Assembly (NCBI RefSeq): GCF_023343835.1
Contig: NC_064434.1
Location: forward strand, 17,031,505-17,095,504
Direction: 5' to 3'
DNA: 64,000 bases
Origin: Lagopus muta
Lineage: Eukaryota > Chordata > Aves > Galliformes > Phasianidae
Positions 11,256-25,563 of this stretch are shown here, one piece after another. The notes below the pieces were generated by a model. It had not been told where the DNA came from, did no database searches, and saw only the letters and a program-made list of their open reading frames with translations. Position 1 is the first letter of the stretch; each line of letters opens with the position of its first letter. The position numbers and the translations under genes were made by a program.

Positions 11256-14200
11256 GTTTTACTAGTAACAGAGGCTAACAGATTTTATAGACAGTGTGAC
11301 AATCTTTTGAAATATTTATTCAGGAAGACATTAACACACCTATCTCTAAGAGCACTGTGCCATGTTCAAGAATAAAACTATTTCAATAAGTCATGCATTG
11401 AGTATGCATAACTCTGATTCAAAACACAGAACAATGAAGAATATTTTATCCTAGGTTAAAATTCATTGACTGAAATACAAAAATGAAAGATGAATATCAA
11501 AGCACAAACTGACATGCATTTCTGAAACCAGCCCCATAGATGAAGGGCTTGAAACAAACTGTTGAGTGATATTAATCATGCAAATAAGTCTATAGCATGG
11601 CTTCTTATTGAGGGGTTCCAAAAGAATACACCCTCAATAAAAATCAGACCATGCATCTGTGACTCTGTAACACTCATTCTGCACATGGTTAAATAGGAGC
11701 ATGACATAAACCACTTATCAGGAATATCAAACAACAAAAGAATGAATAAAACTGTTGTCCTGAGCCACAGTCATCCGATTTCAATATATGAAAACTTTTC
11801 CCATTCACTTCTTGAGGGAAGACATGAGTTCAATCGAGTAATGTAGTGCATGCAAACTTAATGATTAAGAAAAAAAAAAAAAGTGTCTAAATGAAAAATT
11901 AATATGTTTAAAAGTTCTACAAAACTTCGTATTATATATTTTAATAATTTTTATTTTAGATTTACTTTTGTCTGGCTACAATGAATTATTGAAACAAACT
12001 TGGCACAAGTGTATTTATACAAATATAGTTGACCTATAAAGTTCTGACTCAATGACACAGAGTACTAGCAAATCATCCTTTCATTTCAGTGATGCAGAAT
12101 CAGAATTCTGGTTTAAAAAAAAAAAAAAAATCCTGTCTATTAAATATGGATGTACTGCAAAGTAATTACAAGTTCCTGTAAATGATCTTATAATTACACC
12201 AAGTAACTCCAAAAATAGTTTCACTTGCAGTTTCAGATCCCACGATAAAACTATACTTGAAAAGATGGAAGTAATCAAGAATATATCTCTTACATCCATA
12301 ATACTGATTGCTTTGTCCTTAAACTTGCAGTATGTATTTATGTTGTCACTAGAACTGAGCAGATGCTGAAAGCAAATTCCTGAGAATATTCCTTCACAAT
12401 TTACTAAAACATATTCTACCACACTTACATCCCTTTTGATGTTGTGTACTTATCTACGTAAATAATAAATTAATACAAAATCTTTAATTATTAGCTGTTG
12501 CCAGTTTCTTGCATTCTTACATTAATATCTTCTATGGTCATAACTGATGTGTTCTAGTAGTGAATTTAATTGCCAAATTCTGAGGGAAATAAATATTTCA
12601 ATATGATAACAGGGAAAATAGAATTAGACTATTTACATAGTTACTGAATCCTCTGAGATACTTCTGAAAGTGAGCTGTCTTCTAGGTTTACAGGAGACAC
12701 ACGTGTTGAACCTGTACTACTAAACTTGGTCTTAACCTCCAGCATAGGATGATCACAACCAAACTACTTTCGGAAAGAGTCTCCATACTAAATTAATTCC
12801 AAAACTGTGCTTGGATGCATTTTAGAACTCTTTCTGGCTAATCGGAAAACATTTAAATAATTTAACCATTTAATTGTTGAAACATCTGAATGCTGGTTGT
12901 TGACCAATTTAAACAAGAAAGTTCCAGTAGCTGGATTGTTTAATTCACCAGAACTGATGCAGACTTGCAGTTCACAAATATACACTGACAGATGACCAAA
13001 GAACTTTATTGTAAATTTCTATAGTCTCATCATTGGAAAATATAAAATGCATTTTAAAATAGATAGAAATGCAGAATTAATATGCTAGCACTTCACAAGC
13101 TTAAAAAAAAATAAAAAAAATAAAAGGAAGTAAAGAACTCATCTTAAATATTCACATACAAAAAAATCACACTGGCCACTCTACATATGGAAGAAAAGAA
13201 CATCTCTTAAGGTATCTAAATCTGATTGTCTAATAATTGCTTTATTTGGCTGCATAGAAGTTACAACTCCAGTTATAAGAATAGTAGTATTTACCGTGAA
13301 TTTAAAATCTGATATTAGATTGTAGCTTCCCAAATTACTTTAGAAAATGGGGAAATCAGAGAAAAAATACCATAAGGCCTGTTAAACATCTATCCATTTC
13401 TTCTCTCCTTTACTCTGTGGAATTGCATAGAGTGCAGATTGCTTTCCTGTCCAGAAGTTATCACAGATACATTCTCATTTCAGCATGAAAAAAAGCATTG
13501 AAATGAAAATATACATTTTGGACCTATGTGGGTCTGTGTCTATGTTTTACAGGCTGGTTCGGCCGAGTTCCATGACTAACAGAGCAGGAGGAGCCATAAA
13601 CCCACATGCCAGGAAAGGGGTAAAAAGGGGAAAGGGTAGCAAGATGGGCTTAGAAGCGGCAATTGATCTGAGGAGGAAAGCTAATTTACTAAGCAAGATA
13701 TCAGAACAAGCAAACACAAGATAATAAAGTTTAATTGGAATTGAAGCTAAAAAAAAAAAAAATCAAACAAAAGGAGAGTGTTGAAAAACTGAAGGCCTTA
13801 TTTTAATGCTGAAGGTGAGACAGTTAGAGAGCACTGCAGAGACAAGCAGAAAGGGTAAAGGGCCATCTCATGACATGCAAGGAGTTTTTTCCTTCTCTGA
13901 ATGGAAAATGGAAACAGCAGTGAAAAGTCCTCTGGGATATGTACTTTTTCCTTCTCTTCTGAGACAGGTGTATCCAGAAATGGAGGATTAACTCTTTCAT
14001 TCCCTTCACTATATGATGTGATTATTTGAAATTTCAACAACAAAAAAATCACTGTCAAAAAAAAAAAAAAAAATCACTGTCAGGAGCAACGACAATAGCA
14101 GCAGTGGGTTTTGCTTTCAGCTTTCAGCATTTGCATTTCACACCTTTTGCTTTGACCTTCCTACCTCTGAAGGACTGCTGGCAGTTACTAGTACTACAGT

Positions 14201-14780
14201 ACTACTGTATTCAGCAGTCTATATGCCATGACCTACTTACTGATACACTGCTGTTCTATAGATAAGATAAACTCTTCTCACCACCAGTACTTCTGAACAT
14301 TTCAGAGGACAACAACTCAGAGCTACAGCACACATACACATTATTAATCACTGAAGTCCTTTGTGAGAACTCCTGAGGAAAGCAAAACAAGAAGCTCATT
14401 AAATATTATAAGGGATAACTACGTAAGTTAAGCAGTTCCTCATAAATTCCTGAAAAATAATATTAGACAGTTTCTACATGGTCTATAACAGTTCAAACAG
14501 TTCACACACCCAAGAGGAACTTCTTGACAGCAACATCAGGACATATCCTATAGCAACGGCACTGCCAAAATTCATATCAATATAGGCAAGGAGCTAAAAA
14601 CTTTGGTTGGTGGACTGTATTGACAAACAACCATAAGTTACTTCTTACAGAGAATTTTCTTTTCTCTGTAAAAGAAGTCACAGCAGTCACACAATGCTTA
14701 GATTTTTGTTTGCTTTATGAGCAATAGCTAGTCTTGATTCCTAATTTCTCAAAGTTCAACACTCAACCAGAGATATAGAA
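11256..14780. other. Non-coding stretch, one retrocopy-like segment
   Basis: No gene was recognised. A-rich tracts lie at about 11869-11882, 12114-12130 and 13102-13125. A more GC-rich segment at about 13550-13762 ends in AATAAA at 13723-13728 and A14 at 13749-13762. A poly(A) tract at 14057-14073 has direct repeats on both sides. Open frames at 12081-12422 (minus, 113 codons) and 13485-13724 (plus, 79 codons) match no family I know. Confidence 0.55.
13550..13762 (+). other. Unidentified segment with polyadenylation-like 3' end
   Basis: This is a locally purine- and GC-enriched segment. AATAAA at 13723-13728 is followed 20 bp later by a run of 14 A. That spacing matches cleavage and polyadenylation of a transcript, so a retroposed transcript end is possible. 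It could also be a degraded piece of an endogenous retroviral element, since the 13550-13740 text felt vaguely familiar as avian repeat DNA. The open frame over it (13485-13724) has no recognised domain. Confidence 0.3.
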
Positions 14781-14855
14781 CATAATAATATAATAATATA
14801 TAATATTATAATAATATAATATAATATTATAATAATATAATATAATATAATAATA
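14781..14855. repeat. AT-only microsatellite (TAATA/ATA units)
   Basis: About 75 bp of only A and T, in ata and taata units, directly abut the 3' end of the CR1 element at 14856. The array may have grown from the CR1 insertion site or existed before it. Confidence 0.9.
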
Positions 14856-15456
<601 letters not shown>

Positions 15457-17349
15457 TATTAGATCTTTATTATTATTTTTTATTATTTATTATTATAAGA
15501 TCTTTATTATCTGAGCTCAGAGAAGTGTATGAAGATGTGGATCCTGATTCCTTTTTTTTTTTTAATTTTTCCTGATAAAGACAACTTTTCCAAATAAGAA
15601 AATGTACATTAATTATTTGTTTTATTTGTCTCTTGAAGAACTGAAGAACTACTGGCTGACAAGTGATTTGCTATTCAAGAATAAGCTCATTTATCAAACT
15701 GTGAAAGGTCATTATACTAGCAGGCAATCAGAAAAAAAATAATAGAAAGATGGAATTAACTGAAAAATCCCACCCGATATGGTACAGATATTTTTTGTTT
15801 TGATTTCAAAACTCGTTAACATTCTCATGAGATATATTTAGTCTAATACAGTTGGCAGTGATTTCACCTTGAAACAACACATTAATGGCAACATACACTG
15901 CAGTGTTGGCAATATAAGATTTGATATTATTTTTATGATGCCTTCATTAGGTTACCTTATGCATTGACATCAGTATGGAAACCAAAAGAAGTAAAGTAAT
16001 GTTGATCAGCTGCTTTATATGACTGTCATGCTGTACTTATGCAGAGGAAAGTTAATGTCAATGCCAAAGCCACATTGCATATAATATCAATATTGATGTT
16101 CCTATGAGCATTGCTTTTTTTCTTCTTTTGCAAATGGCATGTTCAGAAAAAAATAAAATACTATTTACAGTGAAGTCATAATGACTAAAAAGAAAACAAT
16201 AATAATGATGAGAGGATAAGTAACACAGCTGTAACCATAGCAACACTGCAGAGTGAATAATTCAAAGCAAATAATATACTTGATGAAGTCAGGCTCCTTT
16301 CGCTGTGGTGAAATGACTACTAGAAGATTGCAATTTTCTCTTCAGATGTACTTCTAACTCAAAAGTATCTGGCACATATATGAATATTTTGTATGTGATC
16401 CTCAATACATTAAAAATAGATTCCTTTGGTAGCTATAGCTGGAGACTAAACTCTATTTCTTATTCTGTAGATCAGCTGATCCTATTTCCAGAGATTTATT
16501 TCAAGTTCCATTAAAGTCAGTGGGAAGATACCTATTTTCTTTAGTTGGATTGGATAAATACGGAAGAGGGATTGAATGGTTCTGTGTTTATGATAAATAA
16601 TTTTTGCTTACAGGATTGAATAATGAGCCACAGAATCATAGGTTCCCATTTCAGGGAAGAATTTACCTTTCATATTCAGTTTTATATAGACAAGAAAGGT
16701 GTGGTCTTATTCATTGACACAGTCAGGAGATAACATTTCAACACCTCTGGATCCAAAACCTAAATGTGTAGTGCATTGGGAATGGTGCAGTCAAAAATCC
16801 ACTGATTAAGGATCTATAAGCTTCCACAGCTAACACACAAGGAATATTAAAGGCAGTACCAAATGCAGCTCTCTTTAAGTTCTCAGCCCAAGCAGGTTGT
16901 TTACAGCTGGATCAGCTCAGTTAATGGGATTTTCAGCACTAGTTCACTGCAAAGTCCTTATTCATATCCGTGGACTTCAGTCAGGAGGCTTAAACATCAG
17001 GCTATCATGCTATTTCTCCCTCCTTTAAACTGTCTTTCTGGCATCCTTCGGAGCTTGTATGCAACATCAAACTAGGTAATCTCAGAGCAAACTAATGCCA
17101 AACAAAGGACAGATAAAGTTTTGCCCTGGTTTTCCTCTCTGTGTCTTTTTTCCTTTGCTTCCTTTCTCGCCTTCCCATATGTCCACTTTGTCTCACACCC
17201 CATACTGGAAACTGGAGAAGGGATTGTGCTTCCCTTGATATCTATGGGAGAATCTCTCAGAGCATATGACAGAGGTTTTAAATATAAAAATAAATAAATA
17301 AACATAAAAGTAGCTTTTATTCAGAAAATCACCCTTAATATTCAAAACC
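15457..17349. other. Non-coding stretch
   Basis: It starts with a TTA-rich segment. The 13-mer agatctttattat occurs at about 15460-15472 and again at 15497-15509. Nothing else is recognisable. The open frames at 16058-16246 and 16863-17075 are short and have no recognised domain. Confidence 0.55.
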
Positions 17350-17447
17350 TGATTGGACAAATTCATGAAAAATCTGACACGGCGGGTTTGACTATATGAG
17401 CTTTAGACATCTCTTCTAACTTCAACTATTTTATACTGATATTCTGC
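17350..17447 (+). mobile_element. Old CR1 3' tail fragment
   Basis: The text gggtttgactatatgagctt followed by ctcttctaacttcaactatt lines up in order with the final 100 bp of CR1: a GGTTGGACTAGATGATCTT-type box, then a CTTCCAAC-type box, then ATTCTATG-type repeats. Divergence is high and the 5' limit is unclear. Confidence 0.5.
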
Positions 17448-20400
17448 AACTAAAAGAATCTTTGCTGATGCATAAACATCACTGTTGACTCATTTAGTTT
17501 ATTCTAGCAGTCTGGCAGTTGTTATTACATAGCCTATTTTTCCCTTATTTCACTTGTAGAATTAACAATACTGGGAGAAAATTCATCATGCAGGAAATTT
17601 TTGTCAATACTTACCACCCAAGCTAAAGCTTCCCACTTACAAAAGGATTAGCTGGATCTCTCAGGAAAGTTTGTGTAATGCAACAATTAGAGCACACTGT
17701 TACTTAACTTATAAAAATTTGAGACATAGGTTTATTCATTAAAATGGGCAAATTACAAACTTTTAAAAATTCAGCCTTAAAAAAAAGATTAAGCTAACCA
17801 GAATGCAAGATTTTTACAGAAGACTCAAAGATTTGAAGACTTAAAGATCTTTCATTTGGAGTTGGCCTGCATTCATTTCTGGTTTCCCCTCTAATGGATT
17901 TTTCAAATTCACACTTCCAATTCCATTCCACACCCTTATTCTGTTTAGGTATTTCCATTTTTTATTGGAAATCTGTATTCAATTTTAGGGGCTAATGATA
18001 GAGTCTCGGAAGATGCAGAAAAGTTAAGGGGATTATATCTGTTCTTCACGTGATAACTATAGGGAGAAACTGAATAGTAAAAAGAAATTTAAGATGGGAC
18101 TACTGAGGCTGATTAAACAAGTATGAATAGAGCAGATGGAAAAGTAATGAAATAGGAAAGTTTCAGGAATTACAAGAATTACAAGAGCTTACCCTAGCTA
18201 AATACTCACTGAAGACAGTCCAAGAATGTTTCTATATCTCAGTTTATCAAAGAAGTAGAAAGATTCTGATAGAACCTGTGAAGATACTTCGAGTCTTTCA
18301 ACTTTCATACAAGGATCATTTGGAGGCTCTAAGATTTCAGAACCTTGAGGAGATCTCTCAATAACAATGTCAAAATCTTCTTGTTTTGTAAGAGAAAATT
18401 GAAGAGAGAAATTCAGAAAAGGAGAACTGCAGCTGACAGCCTGATTTTTTTATTATTATTTTTTGAGGCTTGCATTCTTATGGAGTGGAACATCAGAAGG
18501 AGAATAACAATACAGCTTACCCATAGAAGCATATAACGTTGGTAAGCAACTTAGCTATCAGGAATTTTCAGCTCCTTTGAGAGAGCTGGACCAGTGAGCA
18601 TCATAAGAAAAAATAAGTATCTTCACAGACTATCTCTAGGTTACACTAGGAGAAGTCTAAATAACCCAAACTCTTACATTTACCTGGAAGCCAAAGAAAG
18701 CTCTGGTAGATGATTGACACCAGCTGGGATAAATAAACTGTAGAATTGGAGGGCAGAGAGAGAAGCAATGCTGCTAGCTATCTATGGCTGTGCTTTAAAA
18801 TAATTGACTATTTTACCCCATAAAGCACTTTTGCACTGACTACTGAAAGTTAACAGATTTACTTTAACTAACATTTGATATTTTCAATTTATTTTAATAA
18901 GGAGACAATCAGTTTACTGTTTTCATTGGTGATTAAGTTCCTGGCTAGCTGAAGAAAATACTTCAAAGCTTGATTGACCTAAATTCCTTATAAAATAGAT
19001 TTTTCATTCTTCGCTTTTCACATGTACAAAGGCTTCAGAGACCGTTTTGTTTATCTGGCTGAATAGCAGATATAATTACATTACCTATTCTGCAAATATT
19101 TTATGCTTTCTGTTTCTGTACCATGTAAAAAAGTCTGAATATCACCCACTGTGAGAGAATCTTATTTTCTCTGGATAGATTGGATTTCTGGTAACTAGGC
19201 AGCTACTTCTTTACAGGTAGATAGCTCTATTTAAAAAAATAATAAAAAATAAATAATAAAAAATGAAGACTTACTGGAGTATTCCTTTATTCATTGAAAT
19301 AGTATGCAAAAGTTCATTCCTTTGTTTTGCACTTGGGAGCTATACTAACTAGCTTTCATAGCAAGCAACTCTAGCTTTCAGGCATCATCAGAACCAGTGC
19401 TACTGCTTCATTTTTTATCTTCTTTTACAATAATGATAATAATGCTGAAGCTTAAAAACATGGATTTACATTAGACATCAAATGAAAGCCCCCAGTGAGA
19501 GGATTAACATATCAGGACAGTTAGTTGATGCATTTCAAGCAGCCTCTGAATTATATATGGCCCCCAGTGCCCTTATCATTAGGCAAAAGTGTACTTACAG
19601 TTCAATGAGTGGGACAGGATAAGCGAAATAGGACAGCTTCACTGGGTGATTGGTAGAAGGATGTTATGCAGCCAGATGAAATGGGTTGCTGATGACATTT
19701 TTTATTTAAAGTTCAATAAATGCATCCCCAGAGCATAGACTGGTGTTACAAAATAATGGTTTACTCAGTTGGTGGACTGCCATTGTTGTATTTAATATGG
19801 TAGCAGCCTTTATCTTATGGCCAGTACACATAGATTTATGTAGAAAGGGAAAATAGCCTGTCACTTAATGGGAAATACTTTATGCAGCTCTTTAAAACAA
19901 TCACAAACTTACCTAACCTGAGTAGAATGCTGAAAATGTGAAAATGTGGTTCACTGATCCTCTTACAAAAGCAATGGAAATTTAGATCGATTAAAGCAGG
20001 ACACGAAGCAGAAAACTTAAGAGAAATGGCAAGGAATTTAAAATTCAATATGCAGCTGTTTGGAGTCTTAGTTTCCTTAGATAAAACTGAATTTTCTTTT
20101 GTATTCATTCAGAAATTCAATCTTTGTGTATGTGTGTGAAGAATATCAACAAATTTACTCTTTGTTCTCAGCATGCAACCTATGACACTTACTCTTTTCA
20201 TATGGAATGTTTCCCGAGGAAAAACAAGATAGACTTTTCCGAAGTCATTACCTTCATTTTATTAGAAATATTGCATGATTTATTAGAAATATTGCAACCT
20301 CTCTATGGTTCTAGTTCAGTCATTTCATGTTTTATATATATAAGGATGTATCAAAAAAATTGGAATTAAAATAGTGATCCATATTCCCAGCTTTAAGAGT

Positions 20401-21063
20401 GAGACCCCAATAGAACTGTAATTGTTATGAAGTCAAACATTTTAAATCCTGAATATTCAGTATAATTGCACACAAAAGACATCCACACATGTATCAGAAA
20501 CACAGGCTTAAGGTATTCTAAAAGTTTTAACAGTCTTATGGGACATGAAGTTTAAAATGGAAGAAAAAAAAAGGAAGATAAAAATCTAAGAAAATCTCTA
20601 AAAAACAATGTTATATTATTAAAACTGTCCAGAGTAATATTATTACTATATATTAATTATTTCTGTTCTGAAAGAAAACAATTACATTTCTATCAGAGTT
20701 GAACTTCTGAGAAAGCAACTCTGTAGCAACTCTAAAATACAAATACTGATTATTTTGTTAGCAATAGAAAAAAATCCTAGATTCTGCATACGAAACTGGG
20801 AACAAAAAATTCAATCAGTAGTGGTATCATTGTTAACTGGGTAATCAAAGGAATTGGCTGGAATGCCAACTCCACCTGCATGTTTTTCTTCACTGCTTTT
20901 TTTCCTCCTCTTTTCCCATTGCTAAGAACATGAAGAGATAGTGAATTACTGACGAGTGGCTTCAACAGTCTAAACCAACAATGTTCAATCAGCCACAAAG
21001 CAGGCTGATGGGGAGAAAAAGTCATTATCAGTACTATTATGACTGTTTTTCTCTAACAGTTCA
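17448..21063. other. Non-coding stretch
   Basis: No exon or RNA gene is seen. There is an A/T simple repeat at 19231-19263 and a 21-bp-period duplication at 20258-20296. Minus-strand frames at 19836-20108 and 20777-21025 (82-90 codons) show no known domain. Confidence 0.55.
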
Positions 21064-22170
21064 TAAAATCAGAGAATCATAGAGTGGCTTGGGTTGAAAA
21101 GGACCACAATGATCATCTAGTTTCAACCCCCCTGCTATGTGCAGGGCTGCCAACCACCAGACCAGGCTGCCCAGAGCCACATCCAGCCTGGCCTTGAATG
21201 CCTCCATGGATGGGGCATCCACAACCTCCTTGGGCAGCCTGTTCCAGTGCATCACCAACCTCTGTGTGAAAAACTTCCTCCTAATATCTAACCTAAACCT
21301 CCCCTGTCTCAGTTTAAAACCATTCCCCCTTGTCCTATCACTATACACCCTCATAAACAGCTATTCTCCCTCCTGTTTATAAGCTCCTTTCAAGTACTGG
21401 AAGGCCACATTCAGATCTCCCCAGAGCCTTCCCTTCTCCAAGCTAAACAATCCCAGTTCCCTCAACCTTTCCTCATAGGAGAGATGCTCCAGCCCTCTGC
21501 TCATCTCAGTGGCTCTCCTCTGGACCCGCTCCAAGAGCTCCACATCCTTCCTGTACTGGGGGCCCCAGGCCAGACACAATACGGCAGATGGGGCCTCACA
21601 AGAGCCAAGTAGAGGGGGACAATCACCTCCCTCTCCCTGCTGACTACCCCTTTGTTAATGCAGCCCACAGCACAGTTGGCATTCCAGGCTGCAAGCACAC
21701 ACTGCTGGCTCATGTCTAGCTTCTCATCCACCAGGACCCCCAAGTCCTTCTGTGCAGGGCTGCTCTGAAGGAGCTCTTCTCCCAGTCTGTATAAATACCT
21801 GGGATTGCCCCAACCCAATTTTAGCACCCTGCACTTGACCTTATTGAACCTGATTAGGTTTTCATGGGCCCACTTCTCCGGACTGTCCAGGTCCCTCTGG
21901 ATGGCTTCCCTTCCTTCCAATGTATCGACTGCACCATTCAGCTTGGTGTCCACAAACTTGCTGAAGGTGCACTCGATGCCATCATCTGTGTCATTGATGA
22001 AGATGTTAAAGACTACTGTTCCCAAGACCGACCTCTGAAGGACACCGCTTGTGACAAATCTCCACCCTGACACAGAACCATTGATCACAACCCTTTGGCT
22101 ACGTCCAGCCAGCTAATTCCTAATCCATCAAACAGTCCATCCTTCAAATCCACACCTCTCAAGAAGTCCA
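21064..22170 (-). mobile_element. CR1 LINE with C-terminal reverse transcriptase remnant
   Basis: This is the longest contiguous CR1 body in the window, about 1.1 kb. The 3' end is aaaatcagagaatcatagag at 21065-21084. The minus-strand frame at 21501-22088 (195 codons) reads through the catalytic-palm part of RT. It has [20 protein letters not shown], then KFVDTKLNG, then the thumb/C-terminal parts [36 protein letters not shown] and [12 protein letters not shown]. The F-A-D-D motif expected in RT is F-V-D here, which fits loss of one codon plus a substitution, so polymerase activity would be lost. ORF2 then continues out of frame in 21361-21579 and 21061-21354. Sequence beyond about 22150 looks like a small internal deletion or the truncation point. 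Confidence 0.95.
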
Positions 22171-25100
22171 GGTTTGTTTCAAAAAGCTGCTTTGATTACT
22201 ACTTGCATTACTTGCTCATAGTCTGCACCTTCTTTTTCTGTGTTGCCATAACCAAAATGTAAGAAAAGACATGAAGCTCCAAACAGAATCTATAGCTTTC
22301 CAATGTCTCTTTTGCATTTATGAACTTGATTTTATGATTCTCCAGTTTGTGGATGTTGACTCATGTGATTATGTTGGAAAGAAGAAAGAAACTTGAGATT
22401 GCTTAGTTCCCTAGAAAAGAGGCAACTGTGTCCTGAGTTAGAGAGATAGCCAAACAGCCAAGATTTCATTGTCTTCTAATTTTGCGTAGCCCTGGGTAGC
22501 ACAGTGAGATTCTTTTGCTATAAACACTCAGAGGATAATGCATCTGTTGTAAAGATAAGGTTGGAGAGGAAGGTTCTCAATTGAAGCAAGGCAGTATTGT
22601 ACTCGGTTGTCTTTGCCTCTGAGAGGAAGAATAGTAGGTCTATGTACACGATGCTTCTTCTGGTTATCACACCTTTTTTTCATCTCTTTGCATGAGTGCA
22701 GCATCCAAGTCCTAGCTTAGTCCTCTGCCTTGGGGTAGCAAAATTAACTTTTGCCTACATTTTCCTCTACCTGTAGGCTGCACCATGAGGACAAGTGAGA
22801 CTGCGTGTGCCTCTGTCTCTGCTTGTCAGGTTGAGTTTCTGAGTCTATTCACCTTATCAAAGCCTGACCTTGACACATGCCTAATAACTTTTGCTCATAT
22901 ACCAAGCTTCTTGCCTATGATCAATATATGGGTAGTCAGGTAAGATATTCAGAAAAAAAAAAAAAAAAAAAGGTATGCAAGATCTTTAGCTTTCTCAAGT
23001 TTCTTCTTCTGTATATTATCCACACAAGATTTTCCCTGAAAATATTGGCTGCAGTCCGTCAAGACTGGATGTATAGTTCTGTCCATGCCTGGTGTTTGAA
23101 CTGAAGTCAGAGTTTAGTTTACACATAACCCTTAAGATTCCAATAAGCCACAATTTATATTTCTCTATATTACATTATATGCCTGTGATAAGAGAGAAAA
23201 TACTTTGAAAACACTTTCAACAATGTAAATATAAATTTTGGTTATTAATAACAAGAAAAAAAAAGCCTAAAAATCCTCCAAAGGTTTTACACTTATATTT
23301 TAGCATATAGCCATATGTCAATGGCTATATTCGCACAAAATTCAATTGAACAAAATAACATCAGTAAAGAAACTGAAGATGCACAGTCACATGTTATCAA
23401 AGAAAGAAAGAAGAAAGCAAACAAAAACACTTCTGATGGGTTTTAAACAGAAATAAAAGTTGATCTGTAAGCAAACTCCATCTCACCTTCATTTAATGAG
23501 CTGGAAAACTACTGCAGAATTAAAAAATTTTTTGAGACAGATGAAAGGGAAAGTGAACTTCTAACTACTAGGGATGAAAAGCATAGTGATGATGTGATTA
23601 GTAAGTTCTAATTTTCTTAAGGGGTGCATACATTGTGATGTCTTAGGCTACAGTTTCACAAAGAGAATAATGTTTTCCTGGGCATAAAAAGCCATATCCA
23701 CATAACAAAAAGTGCTGCACAAGTAGATTATTAGCCTGATATATTCATAATAATTGTAAAAATAGCTGAGGGGTTTGCTGAAGTATATCAGAGGTTTATC
23801 CAGGCAATAAATCTTGTGTCTGCTCTGTCCCAACTGCATCACCCTCTATTTACAGTCCCATCTTTCATTTTCATATGTTGTTTGTGGTAGACCAGTGGTC
23901 AGAGATTTGTGTCACTGAACAAAAAAAGTAACTGAGGAATGTGTAAGGTTTGTAATTATGAGAGAAAATTTTTCCTAAAGTATAGTTTTATTTTTATACT
24001 CAAGAGAGGAAAACCAGCACCATCTACAGAACTAAACCATCAAACTAATTCACAAATTAGGAAGAACCAATAATACTGAAGAAGTACTTCTTCAAAATTA
24101 TTCTCCTCTGTAATTTACAGTATAAAATTTCATAATGCTTCTAAAAGCAGTTAAGAAACAACTTCCTGTGTTGAAAGAATGCATACTCAGTATTTGTTAC
24201 TCTTGACTTTAGAGGAAGAAACTACATATTCCTTAGAATAATAGCTATCTGTCATATTGCTCTAAGTTTCATTTGTTGATGTAAATTCATATTTTTGCCA
24301 CTTAGTTATCTTCCTTAAAACTAGAGGAACTTATATGATTGACTAACTTGACTTCCTGCATGAGTAGGCCTATGAGCCCCCTTCGTAATTTTTGCATTAA
24401 GCCTACAATTTCTATTTGAGCTGTACTACATCTTTCAGAGATACATTCAGTTATTATTTAAACTTTTTTTTTAATTTATCAGGAGTTTAACCCATCTCTT
24501 GGATATATCATATATATTATTTATTTGCACAAAAGCTTCCTCTTCTTTTTATCTGAATGGTCAGTAGTGAACTTCTTCACACAGGAAACTTATCGTGCCT
24601 TATGTTTTCATGTTCATTTTGCAAGATAGGTTGACCTTAAGACCTGATGTGTCAACTTACTAGATCCTGAAGTGTTCTAGTGGTCCCTTTGAGAATTACA
24701 TCCAGTTTTACATTATGTTGTGGAAAGCAGTTATATCCTCTTAAACTGTACCTAACACTGCGTGCAATCTCCCAAGGAATTCCCAAGAACTTTGATTTCC
24801 AGAGTTAAGCTTTTATCTGCAGTATCATACATGTTCTACAAGAAAGTGTAAGATTATTTGTATTTGGGCATTCACTACAATTGCACAGTTGCATATGAAA
24901 AATACTTTTTAACATCAAATCAAATCTAATTCAAATTTTGCTTTTTGTATCAATTATTCATAACTAAAATCAGATAGTGATCTTATTTATTCATTCAAAT
25001 TATGTAATTAGCCTGTCATTATTATTTATCACTAGCTGGTGAATTTTTCATCATCAAGAAAAAAAATATTCCCTTTTTTTTTTTAATTCAAGAGCACTGA

Positions 25101-25563
25101 TATTGCTGAAAACTAAATACTCTCTTAAGCCATGTTTCATTACAAGAAATTTGCTCTGGGGGATATTTTAGTTTAGCTCAGTATTGCTTTTACAATTCAA
25201 CAATACTATGCCCAATATGCTGAAAGATCACCGTTTTGTATTACAATTAGGCAATGATCACATTACATGAGAGATTATCCTGCCCTATTTACAGTAAATA
25301 GCTACAAGTTACAAGAAAATATAAGCTCTATTCATGAATGATTTATATGTTTTTGCTTCTCAAGGTTCTGTTTTATTCAAGTTGAAATTTGTGTCCTGAA
25401 TATTAAAGACATATTCTAATTTACTGTATGAAACCAAAGCTTATTGCATACAGTAGTTTCTTTCTGAATCAGTCTTACTAGAGTCATACATTCTCAATCT
25501 TTTTCTTTGAGGGGCAGAGACAGTAAACTAATGGCATTCCAAGATATATGATTTCCCATGCAC
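22171..25563. other. Non-coding stretch
   Basis: No gene is seen. A poly(A) run lies at about 22951-22971 and a short GAAA-rich patch near 23400. The open frames are all under 80 codons and unrecognised. Confidence 0.6.

Noticed and set aside
16629..16645. cacagaatcatag as a CR1 3' end
   Set aside because: The following sequence does not continue as CR1 3' UTR; the match is too short.
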